A stretch of 60,028 nucleotides of DNA, from the NCBI GenBank assembly GCA_030604885.1, contig JAUVUZ010000022.1:1-60028 (forward strand). The letters run 5' to 3'. This document shows, in pieces, positions 29,536-36,930 of the stretch (positions within the stretch are counted from its first letter, which is position 1; every line of letters starts with the position of its first letter). The notes under the pieces are model-generated. The model did no database searches, had not been told where the DNA came from, and saw only the letters and a list, made by a program, of their open reading frames with translations. Source of the stretch: Alphaproteobacteria bacterium (GTDB taxonomy: Bacteria > Pseudomonadota > Alphaproteobacteria > Rhodospirillales > Rhodospirillaceae). The translations under genes were made by a program, and so were the position numbers.

Positions 29536-30642
29536 TCACGCCTCCTGCCGTTCCCGCACCGTCGAGGCGCGGATCGGCGGGCGGGGGCGGCCGCTTTCGA
29601 TCACGGCGTTGGCGAACAGCAGCAGCGGCACCGCGACGATGCCGCCGACGGGTCCCCACATCCACAGGCCGAAGAGGATGGCGAAGAACACCGCGAACGG
29701 GTTGAGGGTCATGGTGCGGCCGAGGACCTGGGGGGTGATGAACTGGTTCTCGGCGAGGTTGACCGCCGAGTGGGCGAGCGCGGGCAGGAGGATTTGCCAG
29801 CCTTCGAAGTGGATCATGCCGACGCCGAGCAGCAGCGAGACCATCACGGCGGTGCCGACGTAGGGGATGAAGTTCATGATCGCCGCCAGCACCCCCCACA
29901 TCCAGGGTTCGGGCGCGCCGATCGCCCAGAGGGCGGCGGCCACCGCCGCGCCCATGGCGAGGTTGATGCCCGAGACCGCGATCATGTAGCGGGAGACGTC
30001 GGCCTCGACGGTGGCGATCACGCGGTCGACGCGGCGGCATTGGCCGCTGTTGGCGCAGAGGCCGACGATGCCCGCGCGCAGGCGTTCGCGGGTGGCGACG
30101 AAGAAGTAGACCCCGGCGAGGAACACGATCATCTGCGAGAGTACCGCCGGGGCGAGCAGCACCGCGCTTTCCACCGCCTTGCCGCCGTCCACCGTCACCG
30201 ACATCGAGGATTCGGGGGCGGCGCCGCGGAACTCGTCGCGCAGGCCCGCCGGATCGGCTCCGCCGCCGCCCGGCTTCCAGGAGAGGAGATCGGTCTGGAG
30301 CTCGTTCCAGATGTCGGGCAGGCGGTCGAACCACACCGAGATCGGCCACGCGAAGGCGGAGACGAACGCGGCCATCAGGGCGCCGGTGAAGATCACGATC
30401 ACCAGCGCCGAGAGGGCGGGCGGCACCTTGAACGCCTCGATGCGCCGCGCCGCCGGGGCGAACATCAGGCCGATCACCACCGAGAGGGTGAGGGGCGCGA
30501 AGATCATGCTGGCGGCGTGGAGGGCGGCGAAGGCGGCGACGCCGCCGGTCGCCACCATGCCCCAGCGGGCGCCGGTGGAGAGCGGGTCGCGCGGCGGCGC
30601 GGCGGGCGGCGGGGCGGGGCGGCGGGGTGTCGGACGGCGCAT
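29536..30642 (-). CDS. AI-2E transporter family (PF01594) membrane protein
   Basis: A 368-residue protein with about seven or eight membrane segments and the family pattern VVIGLMFAPAARRIEAF near the start and NFIPYVGTAV, ENQFITPQVLGRTMTLNPF and WGPVGGIVAVPLL near the end. Family members export autoinducer-2, small ions or unknown substrates; the name alone does not prove quorum sensing here. The proline-rich cytoplasmic start (PTPRRPAPPPAAPP) is unusual. An exact EcfG-type promoter lies 36 bases upstream, so it belongs to the stress regulon. Confidence 0.88.
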   Translation of the reverse strand: MRRPTPRRPAPPPAAPPRDPLSTGARWGMVATGGVAAFAALHAASMIFAPLTLSVVIGLMFAPAARRIEAFKVPPALSALVIVIFTGALMAAFVSAFAWPISVWFDRLPDIWNELQTDLLSWKPGGGGADPAGLRDEFRGAAPESSMSVTVDGGKAVESAVLLAPAVLSQMIVFLAGVYFFVATRERLRAGIVGLCANSGQCRRVDRVIATVEADVSRYMIAVSGINLAMGAAVAAALWAIGAPEPWMWGVLAAIMNFIPYVGTAVMVSLLLGVGMIHFEGWQILLPALAHSAVNLAENQFITPQVLGRTMTLNPFAVFFAILFGLWMWGPVGGIVAVPLLLFANAVIESGRPRPPIRASTVRERQEA

Positions 30643-30677
30643 TCCGGTGGTTTCCTCGGGCGGTTGGGCGGGAAACC

Positions 30678-30702
30678 AACGTTCTGGAATGGTTGCGGTT
30701 CC
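30678..30702 (-). promoter_or_regulatory. EcfG-type promoter of the AI-2E family permease
   Basis: On the minus strand GGAAC (30702-30698), 16 bases, CGTT (30681-30678), an exact match. It lies in the 61-base gap between the kinase stop (30704) and the permease start (30642). Confidence 0.75.
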
Positions 30703-30703
30703 G

Positions 30704-32302
30704 CTATCCGACCGGCGCCTCGATGACGATCGCCACGCCGCCGCCCTCGAAGCGGCGTTCGATACGGCCGCCGAGTTCGCCCTGGATGCTCGCCTGGATC
30801 AGCCGGGTGCCGAAGCCGGTGCGCTGCGGCGCCTCCACCTCGACGTCGCTGGTTTCGCACCATTCGAGGCGGACGTGGCGCCGCCCCTCCGCCTCGGTCA
30901 CCTGCCACTCCACCGCCAGGGCGCCGTCCGGTTCGGTGAGGCGGCCGTGTTTGAGGGCGTTGGTGGCGAGTTCGTGGAAGATCAGGCCGAACGCCTGGGC
31001 GGCGTGCTCGTCGAGGTCCACCTCCGGCCCCGAGAGGCGCACCAGCGCCAGATCCTCGCCGAACACCTGCTGAAGCTCCTTGTGGAGGAGGGCGCGCAGG
31101 TCGGCGCGCATCCAGTGGGAGCGGGTGAGCATGTCCTGCGCCGAGGCCATCGCCTGGAGGCGGGCGAAGAACGAGTCGGTGAACGCGGGGAGGGAGTCGG
31201 AGGCGTGGGCGGTCTGCCGCGCGATGGCGAGGATGCGGGCGATGGAGTTCTTGATGCGGTGTTTCATCTCGCCCAGCATCAGGTCGCGCTCCACCAGCGC
31301 CTGTTCGGAGATCTGGTGCATCTGCCGCACCGCCGCGAGGGCGCGCATCTTGGCGTGCACCGCCACCGCCAGGGCGAGGCCCACCAGCAGCGACACCAGC
31401 ATCGCCGCCGCCGGGACGATGTCGGGCTGGGCCACGTGGTTGCCCAGGGGAATGCCCTCGAACACCCAGGTGCGCCCCGCCACCTCGACCGCCTGGGAGG
31501 TGACGTTGCCGCCCGCGGTGGCGAAGCCCTCGGTCTGGAACAGGATGAACTCGGGCGCGTCGCGGTCGTAGATCCGCAGCTCCAGCGGCGGCTGGCCGTT
31601 CCACAGGGTGGCGGCGAAGAAATCCCCGGCGCGCAGCGGCGCGAACACGAAGCCCACGGCGGGCATCGCCGCGTCGCTCCGGGCGTCGGGGGGGCGCACG
31701 CCGAACACCGGCAGCACGATCAGGAATCCCGGCTGCTTGGCGCGGGTGATCTCCTGCGGCAGGGTGACCGGGCCGGAGGCGTGGGGGCGGCCGTCGGCGA
31801 GGGCGGCGGTCATCGCCGCGCGGGCGGAGGGATCGGAGTAGAGATCGTGGCCGAGGGCGGCGAGGTTGCGCGGGTTCTGCGGCTCGAGGTAGACCACCGG
31901 CGCCCCGAACGGGGTATCCGGCAGGTTGCCGATGTCGGCGACGACGCCGTAGGCGCGGCGGATCAGGGACTGGGCGCGGGCTTCCTCGCCGTGGCGGATC
32001 AGGAGCGCGAAGCCGAGGCCGTGGGTGCCGAGGTAGCGGCTTTGGGATTCGAGGCGGCGGACGAAGCGGGCCAGCGCCTCCTGGTCGATGGCGTTGCGGG
32101 TGGCGTCGAACATCGCGTCGGTGGCCTGGAGCAGGGTGATGTGGGTGGCGAGGCGCTCGTTGGTGCGCTCCACCGCCTGACTCACCAGGCCGGTCATTTC
32201 GGTCTGCTCGCGCTGAAGTTCGGCGGAGCGGAGCGACATCGCCAGGCCCACGCCGATCAGGGCGACGACCAGAAACACGATGAAGGACAGGGCGCGGTTC
32301 AT
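30704..32302 (-). CDS. CHASE-domain HWE-type sensor histidine kinase
   Basis: A 532-residue membrane kinase: TM1 at residues 5-23, an extracytoplasmic CHASE-like region (about 50-290, with FDATRNAIDQEALARFVRRL and RYLGTHGLGFALLI), TM2 at about 305-330, and an HWE/HisKA_2 catalytic half with phospho-acceptor His348 in GEMKHRIKNSI, N-box FHELATNALKHG and GFGTRLIQ. Kinases of this type phosphorylate PhyR in the alphaproteobacterial general stress response, and phyR lies 0.6 kb away, so it is a good candidate PhyR kinase. ATG 32300-32302 was preferred to an upstream TTG. No EcfG promoter of correct spacing was found for it. Confidence 0.9.
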   Translation of the reverse strand: MNRALSFIVFLVVALIGVGLAMSLRSAELQREQTEMTGLVSQAVERTNERLATHITLLQATDAMFDATRNAIDQEALARFVRRLESQSRYLGTHGLGFALLIRHGEEARAQSLIRRAYGVVADIGNLPDTPFGAPVVYLEPQNPRNLAALGHDLYSDPSARAAMTAALADGRPHASGPVTLPQEITRAKQPGFLIVLPVFGVRPPDARSDAAMPAVGFVFAPLRAGDFFAATLWNGQPPLELRIYDRDAPEFILFQTEGFATAGGNVTSQAVEVAGRTWVFEGIPLGNHVAQPDIVPAAAMLVSLLVGLALAVAVHAKMRALAAVRQMHQISEQALVERDLMLGEMKHRIKNSIARILAIARQTAHASDSLPAFTDSFFARLQAMASAQDMLTRSHWMRADLRALLHKELQQVFGEDLALVRLSGPEVDLDEHAAQAFGLIFHELATNALKHGRLTEPDGALAVEWQVTEAEGRRHVRLEWCETSDVEVEAPQRTGFGTRLIQASIQGELGGRIERRFEGGGVAIVIEAPVG

Positions 32303-32357
32303 CGCGTTCGATCCCCGTTCGTGCCGGGCGCGCAACGTTTTCCGACCCCGGTTCCGG

Positions 32358-32383
32358 GGAACGCCGCAAGGCCGCCGTGCGTT
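32358..32383 (+). promoter_or_regulatory. EcfG-type promoter of csbD
   Basis: GGAAC at 32358-32362, 17 bases, CGTT at 32380-32383, an exact match 54 bases ahead of the csbD-family start. Confidence 0.78.
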
Positions 32384-32437
32384 GACCTAGGTATTCCGGA
32401 AAGGACCCGTCCATTCATGGAACATGAGGAGCCTAGC

Positions 32438-32635
32438 ATGAACAGGAACCAAATCGAAGGCAATTGGGAACAGCTCAAGGGTAAGGTCCAGACCCGCTGG
32501 GGCAAGCTCACCGGCGACGATCTCGACGTCATCGAGGGCAACCGCAAGCAGCTCGCCGGCCGCATCCAGGAGCGCTACGGCATCGCCGAGGAGGCCGCCG
32601 AGCGCGAGATCGACGAGTGGCTCGGGCGCCCCTGA
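32438..32635 (+). CDS. CsbD family stress protein
   Basis: A 65-residue hydrophilic protein starting MNRNQIEGNWEQLKGKVQTR, with GKLTGDDLDVIEGNRKQLAG, the full CsbD signature. CsbD proteins are small helical proteins induced by general stress regulators in many bacteria; no molecular function is proven. AGGAG precedes the ATG. An exact EcfG promoter upstream and a 13-bp terminator downstream make it a one-gene stress transcript. Confidence 0.93.
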   Translation: MNRNQIEGNWEQLKGKVQTRWGKLTGDDLDVIEGNRKQLAGRIQERYGIAEEAAEREIDEWLGRP

Positions 32636-32652
32636 CGCCCAACGAGACGGTG

Positions 32653-32681
32653 AAAAAACCGGGGCATCGCCCCGGTTTTTT
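32653..32681. terminator. Bidirectional rho-independent terminator
   Basis: A perfect 13-bp stem 32653-32665/32669-32681 (AAAAAACCGGGGC, loop atc) lies between the convergent csbD and DUF1328 genes, with A- and T-runs as part of the stem, so it serves both. Confidence 0.9.
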
Positions 32682-32691
32682 CATGTCCGGT

Positions 32692-32856
32692 TCAGAATCC
32701 GCGCACCAATCCGGTGACGACGGTGGCGAGCAGGAAGATCAGGAACAGGAAGAACAGGAACTTGGCGATTCCCGCCGCGGTGCCCGCGATCCCGCCGAAC
32801 CCGAGAAACCCCGCCACCAGCGCAATGACGAGAAATACGGCAGCGTAATAAAGCAT
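32692..32856 (-). CDS. DUF1328 (UPF0391) small membrane protein
   Basis: A 54-residue protein with two hydrophobic helices: [20 protein letters not shown] then [15 protein letters not shown] and a second helix ending VVTGLVRGF, the YtjA/UPF0391 pattern. These are stress-induced envelope proteins of unknown role. ATG at 32854-32856. An exact EcfG promoter lies 32 bases upstream; the shared terminator follows. Confidence 0.9.
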   Translation of the reverse strand: MLYYAAVFLVIALVAGFLGFGGIAGTAAGIAKFLFFLFLIFLLATVVTGLVRGF

Positions 32857-32888
32857 GATCCGTCTCCTATCGAAGTGTTCTCGATGAA

Positions 32889-32913
32889 AACGGATTCGTC
32901 ACTTTTCCGTTCC
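32889..32913 (-). promoter_or_regulatory. EcfG-type promoter of the DUF1328 gene
   Basis: On the minus strand GGAAC (32913-32909), 16 bases, CGTT (32892-32889), an exact match. It sits directly after the phyR stop codon at 32918. Confidence 0.75.
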
Positions 32914-32917
32914 CGCC

Positions 32918-33712
32918 TCACGCGGCCTTCTCGGCGGCTTCGTGGAAGAACAGGGCCTGGCTGATCAGGGCCTTGACCATGTCGGGGTTGAACGGCTTGG
33001 TCACCAGGAAGGTCGGCTCCGGGCGCTCGCCGGTGAGCAGCCGCTCGGGGAAGGCGGTGATGAAGATCACCGGAATCGCGCTGGAATGGAGGATGTCGTT
33101 GACCGCGTCGATGCCCGACGAGCCGTCGGCCAGCTGGATGTCCGCCAGCACCATCTTGGGGTGGGTCTTCTCGTAGAGCGCCACCGCCTCGTCGCGGGTG
33201 CGGGCGATGCCGGTGACGTGGTGGCCCAGGCTTTTTACCATGTCCTCGATGTCCATGGCGATCAGCGGCTCGTCCTCGATGATCATGATCTCGGTCACCA
33301 CCTGGCGGGAGATCTCGGCGGAGGCGGTGTCGAGCAGCTCGGGCACCAGGGCCTCGGGGACGTCGAGGATCTCGGCGATCTCGGCGGGCTGGAAGCCCTC
33401 CACGGCGGCGAGCAGGAACGCCTGGCGCGGCACCTCGGGGATCGTCTGGAGGTTGGTCTGGGCGCGCTGCTCCCAGGCGAACGGCGAGGGCTGCTCCCAA
33501 ACCTCCACCCGAATGGAACCATAGAGACTCGCGAACAATTTATACAAGGCGACGCGGTCGTTGCGGGCCGGGGGAAAGATCGTCACGTCGGCGATCAGCG
33601 CCTCCAGAACCGCCGAAACGTAGGCGTCGCCGGAGCTTTGCGATCCGGTGAGGGCGCGGGCGTACCGCCGCAGGAACGGAAGATGTGCGGCGATGCGGGT
33701 CGAAAGCGGCAT
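32918..33712 (-). CDS. phyR: PhyR, anti-anti-sigma response regulator of the general stress response
   Basis: A 264-residue protein with the two-part PhyR layout: an N-terminal sigma-like (EcfG-mimic) domain (residues 1-135, RIAAHLPFLRRYARALTGSQ) and a C-terminal receiver (residues about 140-260) with IIEDEPLIAMDIEDMV, phospho-acceptor Asp191 in MVLADIQLADGSSG, FITAFPE and VTKPF. When phosphorylated, the sigma-like domain captures NepR and frees EcfG. It is divergent from nepR-ecfG, the classical arrangement, and has its own exact EcfG promoter, giving positive feedback. AGGAGAG precedes the ATG. Confidence 0.97.
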   Translation of the reverse strand: MPLSTRIAAHLPFLRRYARALTGSQSSGDAYVSAVLEALIADVTIFPPARNDRVALYKLFASLYGSIRVEVWEQPSPFAWEQRAQTNLQTIPEVPRQAFLLAAVEGFQPAEIAEILDVPEALVPELLDTASAEISRQVVTEIMIIEDEPLIAMDIEDMVKSLGHHVTGIARTRDEAVALYEKTHPKMVLADIQLADGSSGIDAVNDILHSSAIPVIFITAFPERLLTGERPEPTFLVTKPFNPDMVKALISQALFFHEAAEKAA

Positions 33713-33760
33713 AACGGGGCTCTCCTATGGCGGGTCTGCAAGTCTCAAGCTGCAATAGAC

Positions 33761-33785
33761 AACGTCGGCCGGAATTTTCCGTTCC
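33761..33785 (-). promoter_or_regulatory. EcfG-type promoter of phyR
   Basis: On the minus strand GGAAC (33785-33781), 16 bases, CGTT (33764-33761), an exact match 49 bases ahead of phyR. Autoregulation of phyR by EcfG is standard in this system. Confidence 0.8.
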
Positions 33786-33792
33786 CGGTCCT

Positions 33793-33817
33793 GGAACTTT
33801 TTTTATTGTCCTGCATT
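33793..33817 (+). promoter_or_regulatory. EcfG-like promoter of nepR-ecfG
   Basis: GGAAC at 33793-33797, 16 bases, CATT at 33814-33817: one mismatch in the -10 element. It lies 32 bases ahead of nepR and back to back with the phyR promoter. The same CATT variant occurs ahead of the second HWE kinase. Confidence 0.55.
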
Positions 33818-33848
33818 TAGTGTCGAGGTTACTCGAGGTCACATAAGA

Positions 33849-34046
33849 ATGATGGTCGACAAAATCCATAGAAAGCACCAGGGGCCGCAACGGGGCGACC
33901 CGAACGAAGCGATCAGCCGCAAGCTGAAGCTTCTCTACACCGCGGTGGAGGAGGAGGGGATTCCCGACCGGTTCCTCGACCTTCTGGAAAAGCTCGACCT
34001 CGCCGAGCGGGCGGCCTCCGTCCCGCCCGCGGGCGACGACCGCTGA
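33849..34046 (+). CDS. nepR: NepR, anti-sigma factor of EcfG
   Basis: A 65-residue protein with the NepR core ISRKLKLLYTAVEEEGIPDR followed by FLDLLEKLD, two helices that clamp EcfG or PhyR. The start is the first of two adjacent ATG codons (33849 or 33852). It lies 16 bases ahead of ecfG in the same direction, so anti-sigma and sigma are co-produced. Confidence 0.95.
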   Translation: MMVDKIHRKHQGPQRGDPNEAISRKLKLLYTAVEEEGIPDRFLDLLEKLDLAERAASVPPAGDDR

Positions 34047-34062
34047 GAGGTCTCCCCGATCC

Positions 34063-34608
34063 ATGCAAGACGGATTCAAGAGAGAGCTTCTGGCGGCGCT
34101 GCCCGGCCTGAGGGCGTTCGCGATGTCCTTGAGCGGACGCAGCGACCGCGCCGACGACCTGGTGCAGGAAACCATCATGAAGGCCTGGTCGAAGCAGGAA
34201 AGCTTCCAGATGGGCACCAACATGAAGGCGTGGCTGTTCACCATCCTGCGCAACGAGTTCTATAGCCAGATCCGCAAGCGGGTCCACGAGGTGCGCGACC
34301 AGGACGGCGTCTACACCCAGAAGCTCGCCACCCACCCGGCGCAGCTCGGCGCCCTCGACCTGCGGGATTTCCAGCGCGCCCTCGAAAAGCTGCCCGACGA
34401 CCAGCGCGAGGCGATCATCCTCGTCGGCGCCTCGGGCTTCTCCTACGAGGAAGCGGCGGACATCTGCGGCTGCGCCGTCGGCACGATCAAGAGCCGGGTT
34501 TCCCGCGCGCGCGCCAAGCTGCTGGAAATCCTCCAGATCAGCGGCGAGGCCGATTACGGCCCCGACCCGGATTTCGCGGCGATCACCGACCGCCCGATCA
34601 CTCCGTGA
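34063..34608 (+). CDS. ecfG: EcfG-family general stress RNA polymerase sigma factor
   Basis: A 181-residue ECF sigma factor: region 2 (DLVQETIMKAWSKQESFQMG, NMKAWLFTILRNEFYSQIRK) and region 4 (LPDDQREAIILVGASGFSYE, CAVGTIKSRVSRARAKL). Length and the tail ISGEADYGPDPDF fit the ECF15/EcfG group. It reads GGAAC-N16/17-CGTT promoters, many of which occur in this window. Its last 11 bases overlap the end of the receiver gene on the opposite strand. Confidence 0.97.
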   Translation: MQDGFKRELLAALPGLRAFAMSLSGRSDRADDLVQETIMKAWSKQESFQMGTNMKAWLFTILRNEFYSQIRKRVHEVRDQDGVYTQKLATHPAQLGALDLRDFQRALEKLPDDQREAIILVGASGFSYEEAADICGCAVGTIKSRVSRARAKLLEILQISGEADYGPDPDFAAITDRPITP

Positions 34609-34969
34609 TCCCGGCCGCCAGCAGCGGCCGGATCACCTCGGCGAAGCGGGCCGCGTCGAACGGCTTGCCCAGCACCGGCGTTTCCGGGAAACCGGGGACG
34701 CCGCGCATATAGGCGGCGTTGGCGGTGGTGAACACCACCGGAATGCCCCCCTGCCGCACCCGCTCGGCGAAGGCGCGCCTCGCGTCGAGGCGAAAGCCGG
34801 TGTCGAGCAGCGCCAGCGTCACCTCCCCCCACGGAATTCCCGCGCACGCGGCGGCGCTGGCGGGGTTGACGATCGTCACCTCGCACGGCAGGAGGTCGCG
34901 CAGGAGGCGTTCCGCCTCCATCGCGATCAGGTATTCGCTTTCGGCGACGAGAATGTGGGGTTGCCCCAT
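34598..34969 (-). CDS. Single-domain receiver protein with degenerate acidic pocket
   Basis: A 123-residue stand-alone receiver with a likely phospho-acceptor Asp in VTLALLDTGFRLD, TTANAAYM and the conserved lysine in GKPFD. The usual acidic pair near the start (normally VEDE) reads ILVAESEYLIAMEAE, so one magnesium ligand is Ser. It is convergent with and overlaps ecfG by 11 bases. Single-domain receivers beside phyR (SdrG-like) often tune the stress kinases, so a role as phosphate sink or phosphorylation-independent regulator is plausible but unproven. Confidence 0.8.
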   Translation of the reverse strand: MGQPHILVAESEYLIAMEAERLLRDLLPCEVTIVNPASAAACAGIPWGEVTLALLDTGFRLDARRAFAERVRQGGIPVVFTTANAAYMRGVPGFPETPVLGKPFDAARFAEVIRPLLAAGITE

Positions 34970-35072
34970 GCGGGATCGGTCCTTTCGTTGAGGACCCTTC
35001 TCTTATCCCTGCCACCATGTGGGGTCATTTAAAAATGATAGGAAAACCGGAAATCGCGCCCACCGTCGGCGC

Positions 35073-35098
35073 GGAACCCACTCGCCGCGCCGTGCGTT
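35073..35098 (+). promoter_or_regulatory. EcfG-type promoter of the Crp/Fnr regulator gene
   Basis: GGAAC at 35073-35077, 17 bases, CGTT at 35095-35098, an exact match 39 bases ahead of the ATG at 35137. Confidence 0.77.
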
Positions 35099-35136
35099 AC
35101 ATTTAGGAAAACTAAGGTTTTTCTGGAAGGACGCGA

Positions 35137-35880
35137 ATGGACGAACGAATCCTGGAAGACTCCGAATGCGAGAGTTGCCCGATCGACGACGGCGGCCTCG
35201 AGACCGCCGTCGGCGAGCCGCTGCGCGCGGGAATCGCCCGCCACAGGATCGGCGACCTGTCGCTGGCGGCGGGCGCGGCGATTCTCCTCGAGGGGATGGA
35301 AAGTCCCCACGTCTACAGCCTCACCCGGGGCGTGGCGTACCGCCACAAGAGCCTCTCGGACGGCCGCCGCCAGATTCTCGGCTACGTCTTCCCCGGCGAC
35401 CTGATCGGCGTGCAGGGGTCGCTGCTCGGCCGCAGCCACCATGCGGTGGACGCGCTGTCCGACGTTTCGCTCTGCGTGTTCGACCGCGAATGCCTGCGCG
35501 AGCTGTTCGCCCAGGCGCCCTCGGCGGGCTACGCGGTGGCCTGGCGCGCCGCCAAGGACGAATGCATGCTCGACGAGATCCTGGTGTCGGTGGGCCGCCG
35601 CACCGCCCTCGAAAGCGCGGCGTTCCTGCTGGCGCTGCTGCACCAGCGGGCGCGGCGCACCGGCATGGCGCCGCGCGGGCGGCTCGCCTTTCCCCTCACC
35701 CAGCAGCACGTGGCCGACGCCCTGGGGCTGTCGGTGGTCCACACCAACCGCACCCTCAAGCGTCTTTCGGCGATGAAGCTGATCTCATGGCAGGATCGCG
35801 GCTGCGCGATTCTCGACGAGGCGGGGCTGCTCGCCCTCGCCGGATGGCCGGGCCTGGACGACACCCCCTCCGCCGCGTGA
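35137..35880 (+). CDS. Crp/Fnr family transcriptional regulator
   Basis: A 247-residue regulator: cyclic-nucleotide-type beta roll (residues about 35-150, GRRQILGYVFPGDLIGVQGS) and C-terminal winged helix (LTQQHVADALGLSVVHTNRT). Cys11 and Cys14 at the N-terminus plus a Cys in SLCVFDREC resemble parts of the Fnr cluster set, but a third N-terminal Cys is missing, so oxygen sensing by an Fnr-type 4Fe-4S cluster is doubtful. GGAAGGA precedes the ATG. An exact EcfG promoter upstream makes it a likely secondary regulator downstream of the stress response. Confidence 0.92.
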   Translation: MDERILEDSECESCPIDDGGLETAVGEPLRAGIARHRIGDLSLAAGAAILLEGMESPHVYSLTRGVAYRHKSLSDGRRQILGYVFPGDLIGVQGSLLGRSHHAVDALSDVSLCVFDRECLRELFAQAPSAGYAVAWRAAKDECMLDEILVSVGRRTALESAAFLLALLHQRARRTGMAPRGRLAFPLTQQHVADALGLSVVHTNRTLKRLSAMKLISWQDRGCAILDEAGLLALAGWPGLDDTPSAA

Positions 35881-35930
35881 ACCGGGGTGGCGACCGGGAC
35901 GGCCGTGTGGGGCCGGGGAAGGACGAGGGA

Positions 35931-36353
35931 TCACTCCTTCCGGGCGGACTTCGGCTGGGTGCCGAGGAACGCCAGCGTCCCGATCGCCGCCGCGATCAGC
36001 AGCGGGCGGGTCCGCAGGAATATCGGCAGCGTCGACAGCGCCACCGCAAGCTCCCCCCGGGCCACCGCGCGGCGCTGCGCGGACCTGCGGCGCTCGGCGG
36101 CGGAAATCATCGCGGCCACGGCGACCACCGCCAGCGCCACCCCGAGGGCGGCGGCGGCGACGATCAGCGCCGCTTCGTCCGCCGGGCGGAACCGGGCGAG
36201 GCGCTGATAGGCCGCGACCATGAGAAAGACATAGGCGGTGAGGGCGAACACCGCCACCACCCCCCAGGTCACCGCGCTGCGGCGCGCCCGTTTGAGCGCG
36301 CCGCGCACGTCGTCGGAAAGCACCGACGAGGCGATCGGCAAAAGCCAGCGCAT
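35931..36353 (-). CDS. Holin-X/phage-holin-like membrane protein
   Basis: A 140-residue protein with two central membrane segments (VVAVFALTAYVFLMVAAYQR and LIVAAAALGVALAVVAVAAM) and a third near the C-terminus (LLIAAAIGTLAFLG). Size, topology and pairing with DUF883 match the phage-holin/Actinobacterial Holin-X-like superfamily often found beside YqjD/ElaB-type proteins; no phage genes are near. It starts 9 bases after the DUF883 stop, so it is co-transcribed from the EcfG promoter upstream of that gene. Confidence 0.7.
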   Translation of the reverse strand: MRWLLPIASSVLSDDVRGALKRARRSAVTWGVVAVFALTAYVFLMVAAYQRLARFRPADEAALIVAAAALGVALAVVAVAAMISAAERRRSAQRRAVARGELAVALSTLPIFLRTRPLLIAAAIGTLAFLGTQPKSARKE

Positions 36354-36362
36354 CGCCGTGCT

Positions 36363-36671
36363 CTACTTGCTGCGCATCAGAAGCGCGATCAGGAAGCCGA
36401 TGCCGGCGGCGACGCCGACGGCGGCGAGCGGCTGCTCGCGCACGGTTTCGGTGAGCTTCTGCCCGGCCACGTCGGCGCGCTCGCGGAGCGCGCGCAGCTC
36501 CTCCTCGGTGAGTTCGGAAAGCCGGTCGATCTTGTCTTTCGCCTGGCTCTTGAGGGTGGCGGCCGAACTGTTGCCGATGTCGCCGACGATCTTGTTGAGC
36601 TTGGCGATTTCGGCGCGGATGTCGCCGATCTGCTTGAGCAGGTCGTCGGTGGCGTTCGAAGCGTTGGCCAT
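36363..36671 (-). CDS. DUF883 (YqjD/ElaB-like) membrane-anchored protein
   Basis: A 102-residue protein: a long amphipathic coiled coil (residues 5-75) and a C-terminal hydrophobic helix VGVAAGIGFLIALLMRSK, the ElaB/YqjD/YgaM layout. Relatives in enteric bacteria are stationary-phase proteins that tether ribosomes to the membrane; whether this one does is unknown. GGAGGA precedes the ATG and an exact EcfG promoter lies 32 bases upstream. First gene of a two-gene stress operon. Confidence 0.9.
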   Translation of the reverse strand: MANASNATDDLLKQIGDIRAEIAKLNKIVGDIGNSSAATLKSQAKDKIDRLSELTEEELRALRERADVAGQKLTETVREQPLAAVGVAAGIGFLIALLMRSK

Positions 36672-36702
36672 GGGAATCCTCCGTTAGCTGGAACGGAGGG
36701 CA

Positions 36703-36728
36703 AACGCGTTCGCCGCGCCGAAGGTTCC
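36703..36728 (-). promoter_or_regulatory. EcfG-type promoter of DUF883-holin operon
   Basis: On the minus strand GGAAC (36728-36724), 17 bases, CGTT (36706-36703), an exact match. Confidence 0.77.
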
Positions 36729-36751
36729 GCCGCCCGCAGCACCCGCCGGGC

Positions 36752-36777
36752 GGAACCGAATCCCCGCTTTGTGCATT
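36752..36777 (+). promoter_or_regulatory. EcfG-like promoter of the second HWE kinase
   Basis: GGAAC at 36752-36756, 17 bases, CATT at 36774-36777, one mismatch in the -10 element, as in the nepR promoter. It diverges from the DUF883 promoter. The predicted start near 36785 leaves room for a kinase start at ATG 36793 or further down. Confidence 0.45.
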
Positions 36778-36930
36778 GGGATTCGAAAATGTATGATCGG
36801 TCCATACGTGCGCTCCGGATTGCCTCGGCAGGACGCCGGACCGATCGGCACGACAAAAAGGCGGCGGCCCGATGACGACGAACTGGGAGAGGCGGACGAA
36901 GGCGCACATGCCGCGGGCAGGCCGGTGGCG

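Noticed and set aside
29536-30642. Quorum-sensing autoinducer-2 exporter as a firm function
   Set aside because: The family name comes from one enteric member; other members move ions or unknown solutes, and no luxS or lsr genes are in the window.
32334-32355. Minus-strand GGAAC/CGTT pair upstream of the CHASE kinase
   Set aside because: The spacer is only 13 bases, so it is not an EcfG promoter.
35931-36671. Prophage remnant suggested by the holin-like gene
   Set aside because: The pair with DUF883 and the EcfG promoter show a stress operon; no other phage gene, integrase or att site is nearby.
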